Below, piece after piece: positions 8,825 to 14,790 of a stretch of 22,587 bases of DNA. The stretch comes from an uncultured Eubacteriales bacterium (lineage in GTDB: Bacteria; Bacillota; Clostridia; Monoglobales; Monoglobaceae), in NCBI GenBank assembly GCA_900552305.1, contig URZD01000006.1, forward strand, positions 1-22,587. Direction: 5' to 3'. How positions within the stretch are numbered: the first letter of the stretch is position 1; every line of letters begins with the position of its first letter. Position numbers and translations under genes: made by a program. Under the pieces are notes generated by a model. The model was not told the DNA's origin, did no database searches, and saw nothing but the letters and a program-made list of their open reading frames with translations.

Positions 8825-9402
8825 AATACATTTCTCTCCTTTTTCATTATATCTTCAATTTGTCTGACCGCATCGTCAAGCAAATCGTTAATAACCGTGT
8901 ATTTATATTTGCTCCGCTGTGAAAGCTCATACTCCGCAGCGGCAACACGCTTTTTGATTTCTTCCTCGGAGAGGTCGCCCTCTTCCGAGCCGCGTCCGCG
9001 CAGCCGCTCGAAAAGAGTTTCTTTGCTCGGCGGGGCGATAAACACCGACACAACGGGAATATCACCTTCTATGACCTTGACTCCGCCCTGAACTTCGATT
9101 TCAAGTATAACGTCCCTGCCGGATTCAAGCTGCTCCAAAACGGGAGCCTTGGGCGTTCCGTAATAATTCTCGTTGTATTTTGCCCATTCAAGGAACTCGC
9201 CGTCCTCAATCATTCTTTCAAAATCCTCTTTTGTCTTAAAGAAGTAGGTTACGCCCTCCGTGTCCTCCTCGCGCGGTTTTCTTGTAGTTGCGGAAACCGA
9301 AACCGTCACATTGGGATTGTTTTCAATCAGTTTTTTGCATATAGTACCCTTACCGACTCCGGACGGACCGGAGATAACGTAAAGGATTCCCTTATTCTTC
9401 AT
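8821..9402 (-). CDS. gmk: Guanylate kinase
   Basis: A 193-residue nucleoside monophosphate kinase that phosphorylates GMP and dGMP with ATP. The P-loop GPSGVGKGT is at 12-20, followed by the GMP-binding segment with TTRKPREEDTEGVTYFF and the later FLEWAKYNENYYGTP. The start at 9402 is chosen because GAGGGAG lies 9 bases upstream; a TTG two codons earlier has no comparable site. The gene overlaps the end of remA by 11 bases. With rpoZ and remA it forms the conserved nucleotide/transcription block of Gram-positive genomes. Confidence 0.97.
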   Translation of the reverse strand: MKNKGILYVISGPSGVGKGTICKKLIENNPNVTVSVSATTRKPREEDTEGVTYFFKTKEDFERMIEDGEFLEWAKYNENYYGTPKAPVLEQLESGRDVILEIEVQGGVKVIEGDIPVVSVFIAPPSKETLFERLRGRGSEEGDLSEEEIKKRVAAAEYELSQRSKYKYTVINDLLDDAVRQIEDIMKKERNVL

Positions 9403-9697
9403 TGTCAAACTCTCCCTCGTCCTTTATTTCTGAAATATCGTCCTTAATATCCGCGCTTTCATCCTTAACCGCCGCACGTCCCGCGATTGTTTCTGTCTGT
9501 ATCGCGGACAGAATCACATGGTCGCTGTCAGTTATAATAACCGCACGGGTGCGCCTTCCGCAGGTCGCGTCAATCAAAAGACCCTTATCGCGCGCTTCCT
9601 GTACAATTCGCTTAATCGGTGCGGATTCGGGACTGACTATCGCCACAACCCTGTCGCCCGATACTATGTTGCCGAATCCGATATTTATAAGTTTCAT
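9392..9697 (-). CDS. remA: RemA/YlzA family DNA-binding regulator (DUF370)
   Basis: A 101-residue member of the RemA (DUF370) family; B. subtilis RemA binds DNA and activates extracellular-matrix and osmoprotection genes. The conserved core is MKLINIGFGN, VAIVSPESAPIKRIV, GLLIDATCGRRTRAVIIT and VILSAIQTETI. The start is taken at 9697, where GGAG lies 9 bases upstream; an ATG three codons earlier has no room for a site. About 20 residues beyond the usual end form a strongly acidic tail (KDESADIKDD onward). The regulon in this organism cannot be told from the sequence. Confidence 0.92.
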   Translation of the reverse strand: MKLINIGFGNIVSGDRVVAIVSPESAPIKRIVQEARDKGLLIDATCGRRTRAVIITDSDHVILSAIQTETIAGRAAVKDESADIKDDISEIKDEGEFDNEE

Positions 9698-9775
9698 AAT
9701 GAACATCTCCGTTCCGCCGCCCCGTGCCGACCTTTGTATTTCCGCTTTTTAAGCGCTCCTCGGCAGGGCAAGGCT

Positions 9776-10657
9776 CTATTCTATATTCTGCACCTGTTCC
9801 CTTATTTTCTCGATTTCCGATTTCATCTCCACAATATGCTTTGCTATATCAATATCAGAGGATTTTGACCCCATTGTATTTGTTTCCCTGTTCATTTCCT
9901 GTATTATAAAATCGAGCTTTTTTCCTATAGGCTTATCGCTTTTTGCCGCGCTGCGAAATTCCTTTATATGGCTTGCAAGCCGCACGGTTTCCTCGCCTAT
10001 ATCCGACTTTTCCGCATAAATTGCCGCCTCTGTGAGCAGCCGTGTTTCGTCCACATTCTCCTCCGAAAGCACCTCGCGGATTCTGCTTTCGAGCCGCGCG
10101 CGGTAATCCTTCACAACCTCGGGGTATCTTTTTTCAACCTCATGCAAATTTTTTTCGAGTATATCTAAATGGCTGAATATATCGGACTCCATCCGCTTTC
10201 CCTCGTCGGTACGCATATTCACAAAATCCTCCGCAGCCTCGGCAAACACCCCGGAAACAAGCTCCGTTATATGTTCTTCATCCTCATCATCGGCGTCAAT
10301 ACGGAAAATTTCCTTATATCCTGACAATGCCGCAACAAGCGCGTCCGCCGACACATCGACCCCAAACTCCGACAGCTTACGTAGTGCAGCGATATATTCG
10401 CCCGCCAGACCTTTGTCCAAAACAACCTTCTCCGTGCTGCCCTCGGTCTGCTCCACCGAAATAAATACTTCCACTTTTCCCCTTGAAATATACTTCATCG
10501 CCATCTGCCTTACGGCGTCCTCCGCAAATCCGTAATATTTCGGAAGTCTTACCGTTATATCCATATAGCGGTGATTTACCGATTTTAAATTAACCTTTAT
10601 ATTATATCCGTCAACCAGTCTTTCGGCTCTGCCGAAGCCTGTCATACTTCTGAGCAT
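9776..10657 (-). CDS. yicC: YicC/YloC family endoribonuclease
   Basis: A 293-residue YicC/YloC protein, a conserved family with endoribonuclease activity linked to RNA turnover. It starts MLRSMTGFGRAE and has VNHRYMDITVRLP near residue 27, both signatures of the YicC-like N-terminal domain. The C-terminal DUF1732 part contains EAAIYAEKSDIGEE and GKKLDFIIQEMNRETNTMGSK. An AAGGGGG site precedes the ATG. It is the first gene of the long minus-strand operon and has its own promoter just upstream. yicC followed by remA and gmk is the usual arrangement in Bacillota. Confidence 0.95.
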   Translation of the reverse strand: MLRSMTGFGRAERLVDGYNIKVNLKSVNHRYMDITVRLPKYYGFAEDAVRQMAMKYISRGKVEVFISVEQTEGSTEKVVLDKGLAGEYIAALRKLSEFGVDVSADALVAALSGYKEIFRIDADDEDEEHITELVSGVFAEAAEDFVNMRTDEGKRMESDIFSHLDILEKNLHEVEKRYPEVVKDYRARLESRIREVLSEENVDETRLLTEAAIYAEKSDIGEETVRLASHIKEFRSAAKSDKPIGKKLDFIIQEMNRETNTMGSKSSDIDIAKHIVEMKSEIEKIREQVQNIE

Positions 10658-10704
10658 TCTGCTGCGCCCCCTTTTTTCTCTCCCCTTAAAGCTATCTTCA
10701 AAGT

Positions 10705-10733
10705 ATTATATCATATATTTCAAAAAAAATCAA
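10705..10733 (-). promoter_or_regulatory. Promoter of the yicC-to-prkC operon
   Basis: On the minus strand TTGATT (10728-10733) is followed after 17 bases by TATAAT (10705-10710), about 50 bases before the yicC ATG. No other equally good promoter was noticed inside the operon, so it probably drives most or all of it. Confidence 0.75.
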
Positions 10734-10744
10734 ATAATATTTGA
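10730..10744. repeat. Palindrome covering the -35 boxes of two divergent promoters
   Basis: The 15-base sequence TCAAATAATATTTGA is a perfect inverted repeat around a single central base. Its left arm overlaps the -35 box of the yicC promoter and its right arm overlaps the -35 box of the rqcH promoter. A dimeric regulator bound here could affect both directions, but AT-rich DNA produces such palindromes easily. Confidence 0.5.
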
Positions 10745-10769
10745 AATTTTTCTGATTTTATTGTATAAT
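10741..10769 (+). promoter_or_regulatory. Promoter of rqcH
   Basis: TTGAAA (10741-10746), a 17-base spacer and TATAAT (10764-10769) form a near-consensus vegetative promoter 58 bases before the rqcH ATG on the plus strand. Confidence 0.8.
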
Positions 10770-10827
10770 AATGTTATAAACACAGCTCAGCCGCTCACGG
10801 CGGGGCAAAGGAACGGAGATTTTTACC

Positions 10828-12594
10828 ATGTCATTTGACGGATTTGTTACACACTCAATCGTCCGCGAACTTAGAGAAAAGCTGCTTTCGGGCAGAATAG
10901 ACAAAATTTATCAGCCGGAAAGAGATGAAATAATCGTTTCGGTACGGGCGCTCACAGGCAATTATAAACTGCTTTTATCCGCAGCGTCCTCAAACCCGAG
11001 AATACACCTCACCGAGCTGGACTACGAAAACCCGATTACCGCGCCGCTTTTCTGCATGATTTTAAGAAAGCACCTCGGCGGCGGAAAAATTACAGCCGTA
11101 AATCAGCACGGCTTTGACCGTGTTGTCAGCCTGACGGTTGAAAGCTATAACGAAATGGGCGACCTTACCGAAAAACAGCTGATTATCGAGGTTATGGGCA
11201 GACACAGCAACATTATACTCATGCATGAAAACAATAAGATTATAGACAGTGTAAAGCATATTGACTTTACAGTTAGTGCCGTGCGTCAGATTCTGCCCGG
11301 CTTGATTTACGAAAACCCGCCCGCACAGGATAAAACAGAGCCTTCGGCTGCCACACCGCAGTTTTTTGAAGAAAAGCTTGCCGCCCTTCCCGACGATACT
11401 CCGCTTGATAAATTTTTGCTTTCCGAGCTTGTCGGAATGAGTCCTCTGATGGCGCGCGAGGCGGTTTACCGTAGTTTAGGAGCCTGCCGCGTTATGCTTT
11501 CGGAGTGTAATCCGCACGAATTTTCAAAAAAAGCCGCGGATTTCATCGCGGGTGTTATCGACGGCAGTGAGCAGAGCTGCGTTGTCTGTGACAAAGACAC
11601 AAAAAAACCGATTGCATTTTCCTGTACATCTCTCGCACAGTATTCTGGAATGGCGGAAATACGCAGCTATGACTCCGTCAGCCGTGCGGTTGAGGAATTT
11701 TTTGCCGCCCGCGACCGCCATGACAGAATAACGCAAAAGGCGGCGGGAACCGTTAAGGTAATTAACAATAATATCGAGCGCTGCGAAAAAAAGATTGCCA
11801 TTCACCGCGGCACGCTTGAAAAATCACAAAAACGCGATACCTATAAAATATACGGCGACCTGCTTACCGCGAATTTGTACAGAATAGAGGGCGGAGCGTC
11901 CGATATAACCGTCCAAAATTATTATTCAGCGGACGGCGGCGAAATAACGATTCCGCTCAAACCCGAGCTTTCTCCGTCAGGAAACGCACAGCGGTATTAT
12001 AAGCTGTATAACAAGGCAAAAGCATCGGAGGAACACGCAACGGAGCAGCTTGCCGCCGCAGAAACCGAGAAGGCGTATCTTGAAACCGTTCTTGACTCGG
12101 TTACCCGCGCGCAAAGCTATACGGACGTTGCGGAAATCCGTGACGAACTGGCAGAAGGCGGGTATATCACGCGCAACACAAGCAAAAAGAAGAAATTTCA
12201 AAAGAAGTCACAGCCAATGGAGTTTACCTCATCCGACGGCTACACAATCCTTATCGGCAGAAACAACAAGCAAAATGATGAGCTTACAATAAAAATGTCG
12301 TATTCGACCGATATATGGATGCACACAAAAAATATTCCCGGCTCGCACACGCTTATACGCACCAACGGACAAAGCGAAAACGACATCCCCGACAGGACTA
12401 TTGTCGAGGCAGCCGAGCTTGCGGCATATTTCAGCAAAGCCCGCAGCGGCACGGGAATCGCGGTAGACTATACTCAGGTTAAAAACATACGCAAGCCGAA
12501 CGGGTCAAAGCCGGGATTCGTAATTTATGAGGCGAACTACACGGTTTATGTAACCCCGGACGAGTCACTCGTGGAAAGACTTATGAAAAAGTAA
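10828..12594 (+). CDS. rqcH: Ribosome quality-control protein RqcH (NFACT family, fibronectin-binding-like)
   Basis: A 588-residue NFACT protein. Bacterial RqcH binds obstructed 50S subunits and recruits Ala-tRNA to add C-terminal alanine tails that mark stalled chains for degradation. The NFACT-N domain starts MSFDGFVTHSIVREL and contains FDR at 96-98; Asp97 and Arg98 match the residues important for tRNA recruitment in B. subtilis RqcH. A helical coiled-coil region spans about 290-430 (KVINNNIERCEKK, KAYLETVLDSV). The C-terminal NFACT-R (DUF814) domain has DIWMHTKNIPGSH at 495-507. The older name fibronectin-binding protein applies to the same family. The gene is a single unit with its own promoter and terminator, divergent from yicC. 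Confidence 0.93.
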   Translation: MSFDGFVTHSIVRELREKLLSGRIDKIYQPERDEIIVSVRALTGNYKLLLSAASSNPRIHLTELDYENPITAPLFCMILRKHLGGGKITAVNQHGFDRVVSLTVESYNEMGDLTEKQLIIEVMGRHSNIILMHENNKIIDSVKHIDFTVSAVRQILPGLIYENPPAQDKTEPSAATPQFFEEKLAALPDDTPLDKFLLSELVGMSPLMAREAVYRSLGACRVMLSECNPHEFSKKAADFIAGVIDGSEQSCVVCDKDTKKPIAFSCTSLAQYSGMAEIRSYDSVSRAVEEFFAARDRHDRITQKAAGTVKVINNNIERCEKKIAIHRGTLEKSQKRDTYKIYGDLLTANLYRIEGGASDITVQNYYSADGGEITIPLKPELSPSGNAQRYYKLYNKAKASEEHATEQLAAAETEKAYLETVLDSVTRAQSYTDVAEIRDELAEGGYITRNTSKKKKFQKKSQPMEFTSSDGYTILIGRNNKQNDELTIKMSYSTDIWMHTKNIPGSHTLIRTNGQSENDIPDRTIVEAAELAAYFSKARSGTGIAVDYTQVKNIRKPNGSKPGFVIYEANYTVYVTPDESLVERLMKK

Positions 12595-12608
12595 GGTTCA
12601 TTAAAAAT

Positions 12609-12650
12609 ATGCTCTGCCGCCTTTGGCTGCGGAGCGTATTTTATTTTGTG
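12609..12650. terminator. Bidirectional terminator between rqcH and the DUF305-like gene
   Basis: A 13-base stem with one mismatch (arms 12609-12621 and 12625-12637, TTT loop) is followed on the plus strand by ATTTTATTTTG. On the minus strand the same stem is followed by ATTTTTAA. It can therefore stop rqcH from the left and the convergent gene from the right. Confidence 0.8.
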
Positions 12651-12668
12651 ATTCGCGTTCACAATGAT

Positions 12669-13238
12669 CTACCCGCCGCAGCTCAGCTTTGCGGACAGGC
12701 TGTGCGCAACCGACCTGTTCTCGCACAGAAACGCAGCCGCGGCACAAACAAAAGGTCGCAGCTCTGACGCTATGTCAAACTTGAGAATATTTTCACAAAG
12801 CCGAATTCCTCCGTCATGGTGCGCGATTATCTCCGACAAAAAATTACAGTTGACCCTTTTCGCCGTTACGGCATTCATTCCGTAAAACAGATTATTCATA
12901 ATAATATCCGCATTTTTGTTATAAACTCGGCAGTCGCGCACTCTGTCGGAGCGCGGCGGAATTTCGCCTTGAAGAATAGCCGCCGTATCGGAAAAAATCT
13001 TCATAGCCCGCTTTGTGTTGCTTGCAAAACGGCTGATTTTTATGTTTGTTGTAAAGCCTGTTATGTTTTCCGACATTGCAGCTGCCGCGTCGAAATACGG
13101 AATAATCTGGCGCAGAAAGCTTTCCGAAAGGTTATATGACGGCATTGCCGTTGTCATCTCCGAAATCATATTGTCAAGTAATTTAGAAAAATTTGCCGAG
13201 TATTCCGTTGAATTGCTGCACAGCTCATACCCGTCCAT
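12669..13238 (-). CDS. Degenerate two-repeat DUF305-like protein
   Basis: A 189-residue protein with no signal peptide. It consists of two related halves, each with a helix ending in a short motif: IIPYFDAAAAMSEN (45-58) and IIAHHDGGIRLCEN (137-150). This layout resembles clostridial two-repeat DUF305 proteins, small ferritin-like helical bundles whose repeats normally carry MIPHHxxAI. Here the second repeat keeps HH but the first has YF instead, so any metal site is at best half-preserved. Six cysteines are present (residues 7, 103, 131, 148, 165, 172 and 187 give seven if the near-terminal one is counted). The start has AAGGCGGGA upstream, and a TATAAT-like -10 lies at 13278-13283 without a clear -35. 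Function unknown; the family link was judged by eye. Confidence 0.65.
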   Translation of the reverse strand: MDGYELCSNSTEYSANFSKLLDNMISEMTTAMPSYNLSESFLRQIIPYFDAAAAMSENITGFTTNIKISRFASNTKRAMKIFSDTAAILQGEIPPRSDRVRDCRVYNKNADIIMNNLFYGMNAVTAKRVNCNFLSEIIAHHDGGIRLCENILKFDIASELRPFVCAAAAFLCENRSVAHSLSAKLSCGG

Positions 13239-13359
13239 AAACCGATCCCGCCTTCCGCATTATCTTTATACATTTTTATTATATGCAAAAGCAAAGGCTT
13301 TGTTGAAACCGCATCATACGATAATTTTGTCATAACCTTGTAATCGGTTTTATCAAATC

Positions 13360-13398
13360 AAAAAGGATTGAGCCGCACACAATTCTCACGCTCAATCC
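13360..13398. terminator. Terminator after spoIIID, overlapping its stop codon
   Basis: The 9-base arms GGATTGAGC (13365-13373) and GCTCAATCC (13390-13398) form a stem. On the minus strand it is followed by TTTTTGATTT. The spoIIID stop codon (13392-13394) lies inside the first arm, so translation ends within the hairpin. A shorter T-run on the other side (CCCTTTTG) gives weaker activity in the plus direction. Confidence 0.75.
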
Positions 13399-13694
13399 CT
13401 TTTGTCGATTATTATACCGCAAGTGTCCCCTACCTTACACCTTGTTCGTGTTCTGAGGTATTTTTCTCTTGTCGCGATTCCGCCGCGTATATGGCGTTCC
13501 TGCTTGTTTTCCTGCAAAACGGATTTTGTCATATCCGCAAGTCTTTTGTTTATTTTTCCTAAACGCTCGGTTACATCCTTATGTACGGTAGATTTAGAAA
13601 TTCCGAATTTTTTTGCCGTTGTTCTGACCGTAGCCTTGTTTTCTATAATGTATTCAGCAAGCATAACAGTTCTTTCTTCTATGCGTTCGTTCAA
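13392..13694 (-). CDS. spoIIID: Sporulation transcriptional regulator SpoIIID
   Basis: A 100-residue DNA-binding regulator of the mother-cell programme of endospore formation, acting on sigma-E and sigma-K genes. It resembles B. subtilis SpoIIID along its length: RIEERTVMLAEYIIENKATVR, the helix-turn-helix at about 24-43 with KFGISKSTVHKD, and RHIRGGIATREKY near residue 67. The start is the TTG at 13694, because AGGAGG lies 7 bases before it; an in-frame ATG 8 codons upstream would place that site inside the coding region. The last 20 residues, with the segment TRCKVGDTCGIIID, differ from the B. subtilis tail. Its presence is good evidence that the organism is a spore-former. Confidence 0.93.
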   Translation of the reverse strand: MNERIEERTVMLAEYIIENKATVRTTAKKFGISKSTVHKDVTERLGKINKRLADMTKSVLQENKQERHIRGGIATREKYLRTRTRCKVGDTCGIIIDKRD

Positions 13695-13702
13695 AATATC
13701 GC

Positions 13703-13743
13703 CTCCTAAATACTGCACTTATTAGAGCATATGCACTTAGGAG
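13703..13743 (-). promoter_or_regulatory. Possible hairpin hiding the spoIIID ribosome binding site
   Basis: On the minus strand CTCCTAA (13737-13743) is complementary to TTAGGAG (13703-13709), which contains the spoIIID Shine-Dalgarno sequence. A TGCA/TGCA pair inside the loop can extend the stem. If transcription starts upstream of 13743 the RNA could mask its own ribosome binding site. The transcription start is unknown. Confidence 0.4.
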
Positions 13744-13892
13744 TAAAAAAAGTACGGCTATTTAGTTGTTAATTCATGGTAGAAATCATCAAAGACTTTT
13801 TCTCGTTCTCACTTCTTCAGTTAAACATAGGCAAAATTCTGTCACAGTGTTTTCACAAAAAACAGTCACTTTTTCCAATCATAGCAAAGAAC

Positions 13893-14408
13893 TCAACCTC
13901 TGCCGGTAATCTTATCTATTTCCTCAAGCCGAATCTCCGCCTTGTCCCATTGCGGCTTATATTTTGTTATAGCATTAAAAAGATCGTATAGCCGCTCCCA
14001 ATCCTCACTTCTCAGCAAATATATAAGAGTTGCGATTCAGTCATTCATATATTTATTTAATGTTTTAATATCATTCTGCGAGAGCTGTTTATTTTGGTGC
14101 ATATCCTCGACCGGACCGAATCTGAATAAATAAAGCGTCAATGCTCTTGACATAACATCAATATCCATATCATTAAGCACATATCTCTTTTTTGCTTCCG
14201 CCAAAAACTCCTTCTCATGCCCTTTTATATTCCGTTCATACATTATATCATACATATTGATGCCGAGCTTCCGCCTTTTTGAAACCACCTGGGATTTTGT
14301 AACCCCGAACATTTCCGCAACCATAGCGTCTACAACATCGCTCTCAACATAAATTTTCAATAGCTCTTCTCTTGTTATGCTTTCCCACTTGTTATCCACT
14401 TTTTTCAC
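13893..14408 (-). pseudogene. DNA-binding-like gene interrupted by one in-frame TGA
   Basis: Starting at GTG (14408; another GTG lies three codons on), a 123-codon frame ends at TGA (14037-14039). The same frame then stays open for 47 more codons, beginning IATLIYLLRSEDWERLYDLF and ending at TGA 13893-13895. Both parts read as one soluble protein of about 171 residues, and the extra part looks like real coding sequence (WERLYDLFNAI, YKPQWDKAEIRLEEI). A single CGA-to-TGA change would explain the stop. Residues about 25-50 (VVDAMVAEMFGVTKSQVVSKRRKLGI) look like a helix-turn-helix. The gene lies 16 bases after the PAS gene in the same operon. I do not recognise the family with certainty. A functional shortened protein is possible. 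Confidence 0.6.
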
Positions 14409-14424
14409 TTTCCTTTCGTAATTT

Positions 14425-14790
14425 TTACAAAACAATTCCCCGATACGGCTTGACCGTTTCTCTGTTTCTGTATTCGTTTTTTTCGTAATATCCGATAAGT
14501 CTTTCCTCCGCATCGCGAAGTGCAACCATATATACGTCTTTATTTTCCTTGTCATTGTGATATGTAAAAATAGAGTTATTGTCTTTGCTTTCCTCAAACC
14601 ACGCAAGTACCTTTTCAATCATCTCGTTTGATTTTGCGTTGTGGCAGTCCTTCAGACTTCTTCCGGTCAAGTCCTTATGATACCTTTCTACCGCTGCCGG
14701 ATTCATGTACACAATCACCGACTCCGTATCACAAATAACAATAGCCGCATTGTCTTGGTCTATAACACTCTTAAACAACTGCTTTAACAT
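14425..14790 (-). CDS. Small PAS-domain sensor protein
   Basis: A 121-residue single-domain protein. Residues 1-100 form a PAS fold: NAAIVICDTESVIVYMNPAAVERY (14-37), then LTGRSLKDCHNAKSNEMIEKV, then a beta-rich end with VYMVALRDAEERLIGYYE. The GRSLKDCHN segment resembles the PAS_10 type seen in DUF438 proteins. There is no kinase, cyclase or DNA-binding domain, so it must signal through a partner if it signals at all. Its ATG (14790), with AAAGGGAG 7 bases upstream, lies 20 bases inside the end of the MATE-fusion gene, and the interrupted DNA-binding-like gene follows after 16 bases. The ligand is unknown; a small molecule or a cofactor held near the Cys49-His50 pair is conceivable but not shown. 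Confidence 0.75.
   Translation of the reverse strand: MLKQLFKSVIDQDNAAIVICDTESVIVYMNPAAVERYHKDLTGRSLKDCHNAKSNEMIEKVLAWFEESKDNNSIFTYHNDKENKDVYMVALRDAEERLIGYYEKNEYRNRETVKPYRGIVL

Noticed and set aside
13776..13991. A 71-codon plus-strand frame in the AT-rich stretch after spoIIID
   Set aside because: It runs opposite the continuation of the interrupted minus-strand gene and has no ribosome binding site or family resemblance.
14037..14039. Selenocysteine or programmed readthrough at the in-frame TGA
   Set aside because: No SECIS-like hairpin was apparent just downstream, and the surroundings suggest an Arg codon changed by one base rather than a catalytic residue.
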